In this document: piece by piece, positions 1-11,161 of the stretch | Position numbering within the stretch: position 1 is the first letter of the stretch | Layout: the number at the start of each line of letters is the position of its first letter | Assembly: GCA_016789005.1 (NCBI GenBank) | Contig: JAEURA010000352.1 | Coordinates: 1-63,875 of the forward strand | Direction: 5' to 3' | DNA: 63,875 nucleotides | DNA from: Anaerolineae bacterium | GTDB lineage: Bacteria; Chloroflexota; Anaerolineae; Aggregatilineales; Phototrophicaceae | Notes under the pieces: generated by a model | Seen by the model: only the letters and a program-made list of their open reading frames with translations | Database searches by the model: none | Told to the model about the DNA's origin: nothing | Position numbers and translations under genes: made by a program

Positions 1-45
1 GATTATACTAAGCTGTTGGCAATCCGAAGAGGGTAATGCTGGCTG

Positions 46-54
46 TGCTATAAT
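46..54 (+). promoter_or_regulatory. Extended -10 promoter
   Basis: TGCTATAAT is an extended -10 element about 37 bases ahead of the first ATG (91). TTGGCA at 16-21 lies too far upstream to be a normal -35. It would drive the two-gene unit 91-2045. Confidence 0.5.
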
Positions 55-90
55 GCTTGCCTCAGACGCGCGGGGAGAGTGGTCGAACGC

Positions 91-1473
91 ATGAGTACTG
101 CCAGCACATCTACAGGCACTGTCCCAGCTGCGCCGGTCCTGCGGAATCGCCAGCAGCTTGCATGGGGAATCGTGCTGCTTTGTTTCTCGATTTTCTGTGT
201 CGTGGCGGCGCTGGCGCTGGTTGGTCTCCACTATTTCATCTTTCAGTCGACGATTCCGATGCGGGCGCAGCTTCAGGTGAGCAGAGCCACAGCATCGTTA
301 ATCAGTGCCGATCTCATAGAGCAGGCTGTGCGCAACGAACGTATCCTGGGCAGCGGAGATGTCGTTGCGACGCCGCAGTCACAGGCTCAAATCACTTTTC
401 GTGACCCCAACCAGGATTACCTAGTCGTTGCGCGCGTGACGCTCAAGGATGGGGCGACGGTTGTCGTCCGCTACTTCGTGCGCCCGCGCTTCGACTGGAG
501 CAGCGAACCTTATTCGGTTTATCTTGATGACATCACGGGCGAATTCGATGTCGAGATCACAGAGGGGCTGGCGCGTCCTGTGACGGTCATCATCGAAACG
601 CGGAATGGAGCGCGCGTTTTTCTGGAAGCGCCGGGGCGCTACAGCGTTGCGGTGGGCGATGTTCACCTTCAGGTGGTCAACTACGAAGGAAGTGCACGGT
701 TAGTGACAGCCGATCAGCGCCCGTTCCCGATACCGGCGGCGCAGCAGGGCATGTCGTCCCTCGAAGACCCGTCTCAGTTTTACTACGCACCGGCGTTGGT
801 GAATGTGTTGGGCGCTGCCACATTCTCCGCTGACAACGTACTCGACTACAACAATGCGTCGGACCAGGCGAGTCCGTCGATCTGGCGGTGCAGCAGCCTG
901 CAGGACAGCGGACCGGTTGGTCGTTTTGAGCTGATCAACGAAGAGGGATTCCCCGCTCTGCGGCTGCTTCGTGGAGACGACGCCGAATCGCATGGAGAAA
1001 CCCGCTGTATACAGCTGTTCTATGGTAACGAAGGGGTAGACGTTTCTACCTTCCGTCACATTTCTGTGCGTGTCACCTTCAAGATACACTCTCATTCGCT
1101 GAACCTGTGCGGCGTCGATGGAAGCGAATGCCCGCTCATGCTGCGGATGGAATTCAATACTGACGGGAGTAACGAGATCCAGCACTGGATACATGGCTTC
1201 TTCGCGCACGAGGACCCGGTCGTTTCCGACTACCCGCCGCTTTGCGATACGTGTATCGAGCGGCATGAGATGATTAACCCAGACCGATGGTACACTTACG
1301 AAAGCGACAATTTGCTACCCACGCTAGAATTACTCGGAAAGCGACCGGTCTCATTGCTGAATATGCGCTTTTACGCATCAGGACACCAATATGATGTACT
1401 GGTGCGCAAGGTTGAGCTGCTTGTGGACCAGACCATTGCGCCCATACCGACTACGGAAGAGCAGGGGGGATGA
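91..1473 (+). CDS. Membrane-anchored extracytoplasmic protein, unknown function
   Basis: I do not recognise the family. The 460-residue product has a short polar N-terminus and then one strong hydrophobic segment (about residues 25-52), so the remaining ~400 residues probably lie outside the membrane. That part is rich in beta-prone stretches and holds four conserved-looking cysteines near residues 340-400 that could form disulfides. The ATG at 91 is chosen because GGGGAGAG sits about 11 bases upstream; a GTG at 79 is in frame but lacks a ribosome-binding site. The stop overlaps the next gene by ATGA, so the two are translationally coupled. Confidence 0.7.
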   Translation: MSTASTSTGTVPAAPVLRNRQQLAWGIVLLCFSIFCVVAALALVGLHYFIFQSTIPMRAQLQVSRATASLISADLIEQAVRNERILGSGDVVATPQSQAQITFRDPNQDYLVVARVTLKDGATVVVRYFVRPRFDWSSEPYSVYLDDITGEFDVEITEGLARPVTVIIETRNGARVFLEAPGRYSVAVGDVHLQVVNYEGSARLVTADQRPFPIPAAQQGMSSLEDPSQFYYAPALVNVLGAATFSADNVLDYNNASDQASPSIWRCSSLQDSGPVGRFELINEEGFPALRLLRGDDAESHGETRCIQLFYGNEGVDVSTFRHISVRVTFKIHSHSLNLCGVDGSECPLMLRMEFNTDGSNEIQHWIHGFFAHEDPVVSDYPPLCDTCIERHEMINPDRWYTYESDNLLPTLELLGKRPVSLLNMRFYASGHQYDVLVRKVELLVDQTIAPIPTTEEQGG

Positions 1474-2045
1474 TGTTTGGGATCGATCTCGGCGATACGG
1501 GCGGTCTGTTGACAATTGGCGCGGTTTACGGCGGACTGGTTCTGGTTGCATTCTGGCTCGCCATGATCGTGTGGACTTACCGCGACATGCGCGCGCGCTC
1601 CAGGGATGCCCTGGCGCAGATCCTGGTCACGCTGCTGGTTGTTGTGCTGACGCTCCCCGGATTACTCATTTACATCTTTCTGCGCCCGCGCGAAACGCTA
1701 TCTGAGGCCTACGAGCGGTCGCTTGAAGAAGAAGCACTGCTTCAGGAAATCGAGGAGAAACCGACCTGCCCAGGCTGTAAACAGCGAGTCGAGGAGGACT
1801 GGCAGGCATGCCCTAACTGCCACACACGCCTGAAACGTCCGTGCACGCGCTGTGGGCGGATGCTTGAACTGGGCTGGGATGTTTGTCCCTATTGTGTCAC
1901 GCCGGTTGCCGCCCGTGTCGAGCATGCTCCAGTTGCCTATACGCGAGAAGCGCAAGACAACCGAGCGCCGCGAACCGACACAGGCGCCTACCGAACGACG
2001 CCGCAGCCGCAAACGATTGAGTTTGTGGATGGCGAAGAGATATGA
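1470..2045 (+). CDS. Membrane protein with double zinc ribbon
   Basis: A 191-residue protein with two predicted membrane helices near the N-terminus (about 10-30 and 47-70). A cytoplasmic tail follows with three CxxC pairs at roughly residues 98-146 (CPGC, CPNC, CTRC, then CPYC). This is the layout of a DZR-type double zinc ribbon. Such ribbons are structural and mediate protein or nucleic-acid contacts; no catalytic residues are seen. The ATG overlaps the stop of the upstream gene (ATGA), so the pair is probably one functional unit at the membrane. The C-terminal ~45 residues are polar and probably disordered. Confidence 0.75.
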   Translation: MMFGIDLGDTGGLLTIGAVYGGLVLVAFWLAMIVWTYRDMRARSRDALAQILVTLLVVVLTLPGLLIYIFLRPRETLSEAYERSLEEEALLQEIEEKPTCPGCKQRVEEDWQACPNCHTRLKRPCTRCGRMLELGWDVCPYCVTPVAARVEHAPVAYTREAQDNRAPRTDTGAYRTTPQPQTIEFVDGEEI

Positions 2046-2052
2046 ACTCAGG

Positions 2053-3528
2053 TCAGGGGATGTCCAGTTCGTTCTGCTCTCCGACGCGGTGGACCTTCAG
2101 GAAGTTTGTTTGACCTCCGACACCAAATGGAACGCCGGCAATAATGACGAGCATGTCGCCGACATTGACCAGCTGCTCATCATGAGCTGCACGAACCACG
2201 ATGCCCAACATTTCGTCGATTGACTTGAATTCTGGCACCAGCAACGGAACAACTCCCCATACAAGCGCCATGCGCCGGTAAGTGAGTTCGTTTGGGGTGA
2301 CACAGACGATGGGTGTGCGTGGACGCTCTTTGGCGACACGACGGGCGGTATAGCCGGACATGGTCGATGTCACGATTGCTTTCACGCCCAGTGTTTCCGC
2401 AATCTGGCAAGTCGCCTGACTGATCGCATCTGATACTGCCTCGCGTCCTTCCGCATCATGCAGCATGACCGAACGATCCTGGCTGCCAGCAGGACGAGAG
2501 ATGTTTTGCTCGGCGATTGCGGCGATGTTGACCATCGTCTCAACAGCGCGAACCGGATACATTCCCGAAGCTGTCTCGTTACTCAACATCACCGCATCAG
2601 TACCATCCAGGATGGCGTTGTAGACGTCACTCGCTTCGGCACGAGTTGGACGGGGATTGTCCACCATCGAATTGAGCATCTGCGTAGCGGTAATGACAGG
2701 TTTTGCCGAGGCGTTGCACAAACGAATGATCCGCTTCTGGTGAAAGGGGACTTCTTCTGCCGGCGTCTCGACGCCAAGATCGCCGCGAGCGACCATGATG
2801 CCATCGCTCGCGGCAATGATTTCCTCAATGTTTTCCAGGGCTTCGTGCTTCTCGATTTTGGCGATCACCGCCGCGCCGCCGCCCAGATGTTTGATCAACC
2901 AGCGCATTTCGCGGAGGTCATCGGGACTGCGGACGAAGGACATGGCGATGTATTCCGCCTTTTTGGAAAGCGCAAATTCGATGTCCGAGCGATCCTTTTC
3001 GGTAATCGCAGACAAGGTAAGGCGCGCATTCGGGGCACTCACGCCTTTGCGACTGAACAGCTCCCCTGGTACGACAACCTCACAAACAAGCGTGCGCCCG
3101 GTTGTGGCGTTGACCTTGAACTCCAGCTTGCCATCGTCGAGCAGGAGCTGCATCCCGGCTTTGATGTCCTGAACGAATTCGGGATGTGGCAGCTGAACGA
3201 CGTTGCCGGAACCGTCAGCGGGATCAAGCGATAGCGTGATAGGGTCACCGATGTTCAGGACAAGCGGTTCATTGGCAATGCGCCCGACACGGAGTTTGGG
3301 ACCCTGAATGTCGCACATGATCGCCACGACGGCATTTTCCTCGTAAGCGATCCGCCGAACATCATCAATCGCCTGACTATGCGTTTCGTGATCGCCGTGC
3401 GAAAAGTTGATTCGCGCGACATCCAAGCCGGCGCGGATGATCTGCCGAAGCGTGTTCTCATCGCGCGAGGAGGGCCCGATAGTCGCGACAATCTTGGTGC
3501 GCTTTCCGTTGATGCGGCTTCTGATCAC
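2053..3528 (-). CDS. pyk: Pyruvate kinase
   Basis: Converts phosphoenolpyruvate and ADP to pyruvate and ATP, the last step of glycolysis, in the cytosol. The N-terminus has KIVATIGPSSR and the catalytic barrel has RINFSHGDHE, the MARGDLGVE segment and the ATQMLNSM motif. A C-terminal allosteric domain is present, giving a full-length enzyme of 491 residues. I place the start at GTG 3528, because AAAGG lies seven bases upstream; an in-frame TTG at 3549 has no such site. It follows enolase by about 45 bases on the same strand, so eno-pyk form an operon covering the last two glycolytic steps. It ends 8 bases from the convergent zinc-ribbon gene. Confidence 0.96.
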   Translation of the reverse strand: MIRSRINGKRTKIVATIGPSSRDENTLRQIIRAGLDVARINFSHGDHETHSQAIDDVRRIAYEENAVVAIMCDIQGPKLRVGRIANEPLVLNIGDPITLSLDPADGSGNVVQLPHPEFVQDIKAGMQLLLDDGKLEFKVNATTGRTLVCEVVVPGELFSRKGVSAPNARLTLSAITEKDRSDIEFALSKKAEYIAMSFVRSPDDLREMRWLIKHLGGGAAVIAKIEKHEALENIEEIIAASDGIMVARGDLGVETPAEEVPFHQKRIIRLCNASAKPVITATQMLNSMVDNPRPTRAEASDVYNAILDGTDAVMLSNETASGMYPVRAVETMVNIAAIAEQNISRPAGSQDRSVMLHDAEGREAVSDAISQATCQIAETLGVKAIVTSTMSGYTARRVAKERPRTPIVCVTPNELTYRRMALVWGVVPLLVPEFKSIDEMLGIVVRAAHDEQLVNVGDMLVIIAGVPFGVGGQTNFLKVHRVGEQNELDIP

Positions 3529-3573
3529 GGTTGAACCTTTCGAGTGCAAAGCGCCTGGAATGGATAGCAGGAA

Positions 3574-6262
<2,689 letters not shown>

Positions 6263-6281
6263 ACCCGTATTGGAAGACGCG

Positions 6282-7388
6282 ATGAAGGATGTGAGAGACA
6301 CTCGGGTGGTCGTCGCGATGAGTGGCGGCGTCGATAGCTCAGTCGCCGCGGCGCTTCTGGTCGAACAGGGATATGAAGTGATCGGTGTCATGATGCGGTT
6401 GTGGTCGGAAGAAACCACTGCTGCGGGCGCGCACAATCGCTGCTGTACCCCAGATCAGATGTCGGACGCGCGGCGGATCGCTGACAGATTGGGCATTCCG
6501 TTCTACGTGCTTGATACCAAGTCGACGTTTCGCACTACTGTGGTGCAGTTCTTCATCGAACAGCACCGGGAAGGCAACACGCCAAACCCCTGCATCGAGT
6601 GCAATCGCCAGATTCGTTTTGACTTCCTGCTGAACAACGCGCTGGCTCTCGACGCCGACTACCTGGCGACAGGGCATTACGCCCGGATCCAGCGCGACAT
6701 AGAAGGAAACTATCGCCTTCTGAAGGGGGTTGATGAGGCGAAGGACCAGAGCTACGTCCTGAGCGTCATGGGGCAGGCGCAGCTTGGCAGGACGTTGTTC
6801 CCTGTTGGCTCGCTGCCTAAGGCAGAAGTGCGGCGGATCGCCGAGCGGTTCGGTTTACCGACAGCATCGAAGAAAGACAGCCAGGATCTCTGTTTTCTGG
6901 GCGATGGCGATTACAGACGGTTCCTGCGCGAACATGCGCCGGACGTGATGACTCCCGGCCCGATCATGAAGACAACGGGTGAGATCGTCGGCGAACATCG
7001 CGGGCTTGCAAACTACACGATTGGACAGCGCCGAGGACTGGGTGTGGATTCTCGTGAGCCGCTTTATGTGGTTCGCATGAGTATCGAGGACAACCGGTTG
7101 GTCGTGGGCGCGTCCAACGAGCTTGGAAACCTGGCGCTCACGGCGCGCCGCGTGAACTGGGTCAGCGGAAAAACACCTGCTTCAGCCTTTCATGCCGAGG
7201 TTAAGATTCGCTACAAAGCGAAGCCAGTTCCCGCTCTCGTTGAACCGATGGACAATGGGCGTATCCGCGTTCAATTCGATGAACCTGTGCGAGGCGTCAC
7301 ACCCGGACAGGGCGCAGTAGTCTACGAAGGAGACGTTTGTCTTGGCGGCGGCATCATCGAGCGTCAACCCAATCAGGTCGGGCGATAA
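6282..7388 (+). CDS. mnmA: tRNA-specific 2-thiouridylase MnmA
   Basis: Installs sulfur at position 2 of the wobble uridine in Lys, Glu and Gln tRNAs, using ATP and a persulfide donor. The PP-loop is VVVAMSGGVDSSVAAALL at residues ~8-25. The two catalytic cysteines are visible in NPCIECNRQIRF and SQDLCFLGDGDYRRF. The C-terminal beta-barrel for tRNA binding (YTIGQRRGLGV) is intact. The 368-residue length is normal. ATG 6282 gives the canonical N-terminus. It is paired with the upstream desulfurase. Its last 16 bases overlap the convergent prepilin peptidase gene. Confidence 0.96.
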   Translation: MKDVRDTRVVVAMSGGVDSSVAAALLVEQGYEVIGVMMRLWSEETTAAGAHNRCCTPDQMSDARRIADRLGIPFYVLDTKSTFRTTVVQFFIEQHREGNTPNPCIECNRQIRFDFLLNNALALDADYLATGHYARIQRDIEGNYRLLKGVDEAKDQSYVLSVMGQAQLGRTLFPVGSLPKAEVRRIAERFGLPTASKKDSQDLCFLGDGDYRRFLREHAPDVMTPGPIMKTTGEIVGEHRGLANYTIGQRRGLGVDSREPLYVVRMSIEDNRLVVGASNELGNLALTARRVNWVSGKTPASAFHAEVKIRYKAKPVPALVEPMDNGRIRVQFDEPVRGVTPGQGAVVYEGDVCLGGGIIERQPNQVGR

Positions 7389-8197
7389 AGGATCGCAGTA
7401 AGCTCAGTGGCAAATAGCAGCAGGATTATCGTTGCGATGACAATGTACTGCCCATACGGAAGGGGAGTGAAAAGGCTGTAGCCGCTACGCGAAAAAGAGC
7501 GCGAGAGAATCCACGCCAAAGCCCCAAGTGCGCCAAGGAAAACGGTCAGGAACATTGCTGGGATGAGTGGTTGCCAACCGAGCATGAAACCGGAAAGCGT
7601 GATCAGAAGCACGTCCCCATAGCCAAATGCCACCTCGTTGGTGCTGTGCCCGCGCAGCGCACCGCTGATAGACACGAAAAGGAAGCCGCCAAGGTAGAGC
7701 AGAAAGAAAACCGCAAAGCCGACTGCGCCGCCGATCAAAGCCTGTCCAAAATCTGCACCGTAGTTTGTCGTTGCCGCATCCAGCAGGGCGATACCCCAGG
7801 CGGGGATGACTACGACAAACAAGATGAGGCGATGTTCCAGGTCGATCACGGTTATCAGTGCGAAGATGACCATATAGGCGAACCAGAACACGAGTTGGAG
7901 CGCACTCATCTTCGGATCGTCAGCGGTGGCGGCGAGCGTCAGGATGAACAGCCCGGCAGTCAGCAGCTCGGCGAGTGGGTAGCGCCAGCCTAGTCTTGAG
8001 CCGGACGGAGCCATGCGCTTCCTCAAGAGAAACGCACTGGTTCCCAGCCATGCGCTGATCGGTCGCGGCGTGCCATCGGGATATCTTGGGGGAAGGGACG
8101 GCGTCCTTCGCCGAGGAAGGTCATCGGCAAGGATGTTGACAACGCCTCCCAAAAGGATGCCCGCGAGAACGACAAAGACATAGGCTGTGAGAGGCAT
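7373..8197 (-). CDS. Prepilin peptidase, A24 family
   Basis: Polytopic aspartic protease that would trim leader peptides of type IV prepilin-like proteins. The 274-residue protein has about seven to eight hydrophobic helices. The two catalytic aspartates are in TVIDLEHRLI and FGYGDVLL (the GxGD motif). The cytoplasmic loop between helix 1 and 2 lacks the paired cysteines of PilD, so N-methylation is doubtful. I chose ATG 8197 because AAGGAGA precedes it at ideal spacing. It is the last gene of a minus-strand set with the JAMM protein. No pilin or secretion ATPase is in the window, so its substrates lie elsewhere. Confidence 0.85.
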   Translation of the reverse strand: MPLTAYVFVVLAGILLGGVVNILADDLPRRRTPSLPPRYPDGTPRPISAWLGTSAFLLRKRMAPSGSRLGWRYPLAELLTAGLFILTLAATADDPKMSALQLVFWFAYMVIFALITVIDLEHRLILFVVVIPAWGIALLDAATTNYGADFGQALIGGAVGFAVFFLLYLGGFLFVSISGALRGHSTNEVAFGYGDVLLITLSGFMLGWQPLIPAMFLTVFLGALGALAWILSRSFSRSGYSLFTPLPYGQYIVIATIILLLFATELTAILYRPT

Positions 8198-8250
8198 CAG
8201 AAGTCTCCTTGAGTTCACCATCGCTCCAACGCGATGGTGTCATCTGGCGA

Positions 8251-8814
8251 TCAACGCGGAATTTCAGGTGCAGGCGGCAGCAGGGCGAGCGCCAAGGTAA
8301 TCACAAGAAGCAGTGCCAGAGCCGCCGAAATCAGGATGAGCGCTTTCTGGAAGTCGGACAAGTCTTGGGGCGATGATACGGGCGCGGCATCGCTGACTGC
8401 GATGTCAAGCCGGCTTACCGCGCCGTAGGCGATGCGCCATGCGGCAACTGTGGGAGAGATATGACCCAACCCGACAATAATCTGTGGCACATCCGGATAA
8501 CTTGCCAGCGCTACGTCGGACCGCGACGGGATGGAGTCGCCGCGCGGATGCGAATGGAAGAACCCGACGATCTCCTGGTCGGAGGCAACGGTTCTTCCGA
8601 CCACTCTGGCGAATTGTGCGTCATCGAGGCGAAAGCTCACATGGCGATCTGACGCGATATTGTCGACCATGATGAGCTGCTCGACACTGGCGACGCCGGT
8701 ATGCGAAGTGACGCCGACCAGGACGCCGCAGGCTTCTTCTGGCGCGCGTTCCAGCGCAAGGTTCAGCAATTGCTGGTAACGATCTGGGGTAAACCAGAGC
8801 AGTCGGGTAGTCAC
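8251..8814 (-). CDS. JAMM/MPN-domain metalloprotease with C-terminal membrane anchor
   Basis: A 187-residue protein with a complete JAMM zinc-protease motif: the glutamate in EEACGVLVG (about residue 26), then FFHSHPRGDSIPSRSDVALA, matching HxH-x10-S-x2-D. A single hydrophobic helix lies at about 158-180, followed by a short tail, so it is probably tail-anchored with the protease in the cytosol. Bacterial relatives remove ubiquitin-like tags or process sulfur carriers; the substrate here is unknown. Its start lies 2 bases after the stop of the 119-residue unknown gene upstream, which implies coupled translation. Confidence 0.85.
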   Translation of the reverse strand: MTTRLLWFTPDRYQQLLNLALERAPEEACGVLVGVTSHTGVASVEQLIMVDNIASDRHVSFRLDDAQFARVVGRTVASDQEIVGFFHSHPRGDSIPSRSDVALASYPDVPQIIVGLGHISPTVAAWRIAYGAVSRLDIAVSDAAPVSSPQDLSDFQKALILISAALALLLVITLALALLPPAPEIPR

Positions 8815-8816
8815 AA

Positions 8817-9176
8817 TTAGGTGTCGCCAGTTTCTGGTGGAACAGCGAATGATTGTTCTCGGCGATCCTGCGGAGGATTTCGCGTGTCGTAGAACAGTTC
8901 TGCCACAAGAGCGTATTGTCCCGCGGTATCATCGCGTCCGCGCAGGTGCATCGTGAATTCCATGTCGTGGTGCATGGTTTCGATGACGTTCAGTTCAGCG
9001 GCGATTTGACCGTCGTGGGCGCGTGCGACCAGGAGCAGGTTGGGGCGCTCCTGAAACAAGCTCACCCGTATGTGGATGAAAATGCGGAAACGGTCTGGGT
9101 AGACAACGACTTCAAGTTCTTCAATACGAACCTGTTCCTTGGGAACAGGGGCAGAGTCAAAGAAGTGAATATCCAT
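8817..9176 (-). CDS. Conserved-looking small protein, unknown function
   Basis: A 119-residue soluble protein I cannot assign to a family. It is predicted to be mostly beta strand (VRIEELEVVVYPDRFRIFI and similar alternating patterns) with an acidic, proline-rich C-terminal tail ending PPETGDT. There is no signal peptide, membrane helix or metal motif. It sits between an ACT-domain gene and the JAMM protease with almost no spacing to the latter, so it is a reasonable candidate partner or substrate of that protease. It does not end in Gly-Gly, which argues against a simple ubiquitin-like modifier. Confidence 0.65.
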   Translation of the reverse strand: MDIHFFDSAPVPKEQVRIEELEVVVYPDRFRIFIHIRVSLFQERPNLLLVARAHDGQIAAELNVIETMHHDMEFTMHLRGRDDTAGQYALVAELFYDTRNPPQDRREQSFAVPPETGDT

Positions 9177-9210
9177 ACAGGTGCGCGCGATCCCTTAAGT
9201 CAGCCGTTCT

Positions 9211-9645
9211 TCACAGGCTGGATTGCAATTCACGGAGTGTCTTCATGGCTTGGTCGAACTGCTCCGCGGGAACCAGGAGATGGTCGCGGTTGAAGGCAGC
9301 ATACGGCATGATGCTGATCTTCGCTCCTGCCAGGACAGTACTCAGACGCGCCATGAAACCAACGAGCGTAGGTTCCAGGACTACATCCAGGGTGATGAGC
9401 CGATACAGAGTCTCGCTGATCGCGTGGTCGCGGAAGCGGAGACGGAAATCCTCTACGATCTCCTGCGGAATGATCAGAGTGACTTCGTGCTTATCCGCGA
9501 CGAGGGCTGCGAAAGGCTCACCCACCTGCGCCAGAATCCCTGCCGCCGCCGTAATTCCATTGGCTGTCAAACGCACCATAACATAGACAACTCCGTCGGT
9601 TTCAAATCTTGCCTGGCGCAACGCGCTTTCAACGGTCTGAGTCAT
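9211..9645 (-). CDS. ACT-domain protein
   Basis: A 144-residue protein whose C-terminal two thirds look like a pair of ACT-type ligand-binding folds (LVGFMARLSTVLAGAKISIM, then FDQAMKTLRELQSSL). This resembles the ACT_7 group of small stand-alone ACT proteins. ACT domains usually bind amino acids and report their level to an enzyme. No catalytic domain is attached, so a regulatory role is likely but the ligand is unknown. It is the first gene of the minus-strand cluster ACT / unknown / JAMM / prepilin peptidase, separated from the NUDIX gene by a 268-bp divergent spacer. Confidence 0.7.
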   Translation of the reverse strand: MTQTVESALRQARFETDGVVYVMVRLTANGITAAAGILAQVGEPFAALVADKHEVTLIIPQEIVEDFRLRFRDHAISETLYRLITLDVVLEPTLVGFMARLSTVLAGAKISIMPYAAFNRDHLLVPAEQFDQAMKTLRELQSSL

Positions 9646-9913
9646 TGCCGTGCCCCATGTGTCGAATCGGAGATGCTTCAGCGTAATATCAGATGCGCCG
9701 ATTTGCCACCCTTGAGTGCATGCTGAGGATGCTGGTCACCGTCAGCAGCACTGCGGCAAACACGAGTCGCTCAGGTACACGCCATGTTGGTGAAAACTCA
9801 ACAGCGCTACAATCGAGCCTGTTGAGCGGTGATTTTCGCATCTTAAGTAAGGGTATCATGCAGCCCAGCACGAAACAAACGCAACGCCGTGAAAGCAAAG
9901 GGAGAGATGGATT
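9646..9913. other. Divergent intergenic spacer
   Basis: 268 bases between the ACT-domain gene (minus) and the NUDIX gene (plus). Short open frames here show no protein-like composition. TACAAT (9808-9813) and TATCAT (9854-9859) are possible -10 boxes for the plus strand, neither with a convincing -35. I see no structured RNA. Confidence 0.4.
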
Positions 9914-10435
9914 TTGGGATCAGGTGAGCAGGGCGCAGATGCGACACAGGGACGCTGGCTAACTATCCCGCGGACGCTATGTATTCTTTTTCACGGAGAT
10001 GACATCCTGCTGATGAAACGTGCGCCGACCAAGCGCGTATTTCCGAATCGGTACAATGGGGTCGGCGGGCATGTCGAACGCGATGAAGACCCGCTTTCCA
10101 GCGCGCGGCGCGAGATCAAGGAAGAGACCGGTCTGGACGTTCCAGTTCTTGAACTGCGCGCAATCTACAACATTGATGCAGGCGGTCAGTCGGGCATCAT
10201 CCTGTTCGTTTTCACTGGTCAAGCGTCATCACGCGAGGTTCTTGCCCAGAGCGCTGAGGGAACGCTTCACTGGATTCCCATGTCGGAGCTTGGCAAATAC
10301 GATCTGGTGGAGGACCTTCCACTCATTCTTCCACGACTCCTGGGCGCGAACCATGCTTCACCCTGGTTTGTCCATGTGAGTTACGATTCGAAAGATCAGA
10401 TCATGATGCGTTTCGCTGGAGACACGAATGAATGA
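9914..10435 (+). CDS. NUDIX hydrolase, MutT/8-oxo-dGTPase-like
   Basis: Hydrolyses a nucleoside diphosphate-linked compound; the size and motif resemble 8-oxo-dGTP or general nucleotide pyrophosphatases. The NUDIX box is complete at about residues 54-76 (GHVERDE, seven residues, REIKEETGL). The product has 173 residues. The only good start in frame is TTG 9914, with GGGAGAG eight bases upstream; no ATG or GTG is available near the N-terminus. The stop overlaps the next gene as ATGA, so it is cotranslated with a small membrane protein. Confidence 0.85.
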   Translation: MGSGEQGADATQGRWLTIPRTLCILFHGDDILLMKRAPTKRVFPNRYNGVGGHVERDEDPLSSARREIKEETGLDVPVLELRAIYNIDAGGQSGIILFVFTGQASSREVLAQSAEGTLHWIPMSELGKYDLVEDLPLILPRLLGANHASPWFVHVSYDSKDQIMMRFAGDTNE

Positions 10436-10851
10436 CTGCTAACGCTGATGATGAATTGAAGTTGGAGCGGGCAGCTCAACAGCCACGACGGCGAGGGATC
10501 AGGCGAGTAGGGTGTGGCGCCGCGCTGATTGTCTGGTTCCTACTTCTGCTAACGCCTTGCCTCCTGCTGGTGTTGGCTGTACAGGGGGAGCTGCGCATTT
10601 CGACTGGGTCGGCGCCCGGGCAGGAGGTCCGGGTGTGGCTGATCATGGAAGCAGAAACGCGGGGAGCAGGCATCTCCAATGGAGTGATCCGCGCAGCTTC
10701 CGAAGGCAGTTTGTGCGTAGAAACGCAGATAACCTATGCGCTGTGGGCAGGGCAGGAAGACGGATCTGTCTACTGCGAGTGCTACGAGCGCTCCGATAGA
10801 AGCGAGGAATGGTCTCCCGTGTCCAGCCTGGGGGGCGCGTGCCAGGAGTGA
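10432..10851 (+). CDS. Small single-pass membrane protein, unknown
   Basis: 139 residues: a basic cytoplasmic N-terminus with PRRRGIRRV, one hydrophobic helix at about 30-50, then an outside domain of about 90 residues with four cysteines (SLCVET, YCECYE, GACQE) that could pair as disulfides. No family recognised. It is coupled to the NUDIX gene by a 4-base overlap and is followed 4 bases later by another membrane protein, so the three form one transcription unit. Confidence 0.65.
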   Translation: MTANADDELKLERAAQQPRRRGIRRVGCGAALIVWFLLLLTPCLLLVLAVQGELRISTGSAPGQEVRVWLIMEAETRGAGISNGVIRAASEGSLCVETQITYALWAGQEDGSVYCECYERSDRSEEWSPVSSLGGACQE

Positions 10852-10855
10852 GGTG

Positions 10856-11161
10856 ATGGATATTCTTACGGCGATTCAAGGAAATCCAGTGCTGCTTGCG
10901 GTGGGAATTGGGTGCCTCTGCTGTGTAATGGCTCTCGTGCTTGGCTTTGGACTTCAGATAATCGGCGTCGGGATCGAGCTGTTCAGCAGCGTCTTTGAGG
11001 TTATATTCGGTTTGTTCGGTGCGGGACCTGTGCCGGGATGTGGATGTATTGTTGTAGGCGGCGGTTGTGCGCTGATCCTGCTGCTGGCTTATCTGTTGGT
11101 TTCGGCGGTTGCTTCTTGCGAGACCAACCCGACCAATTTCTGTACACTCATTGGTCGCTAG
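10856..11161 (+). CDS. Small cysteine- and glycine-rich membrane protein
   Basis: 101 residues with two long hydrophobic segments (about 10-55 and 62-88), including GIGCLCCVMALVLGFG and GCGCIVVGGGCALILLL. Short, Gly/Cys-rich helices like these often pack or oligomerise in the membrane, but no function can be assigned. The start ATG 10856 follows a CAGGAG site. The frame is open 40 codons further upstream, but that part only reads the previous gene in another frame. The last 14 bases overlap the convergent sucD-like gene. Confidence 0.65.
   Translation: MDILTAIQGNPVLLAVGIGCLCCVMALVLGFGLQIIGVGIELFSSVFEVIFGLFGAGPVPGCGCIVVGGGCALILLLAYLLVSAVASCETNPTNFCTLIGR

Noticed and set aside
57..404. Plus-strand open frame overlapping the first gene
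   Set aside because: It lies in another frame of the membrane-anchored protein, has no ribosome-binding site, and its composition is not protein-like.
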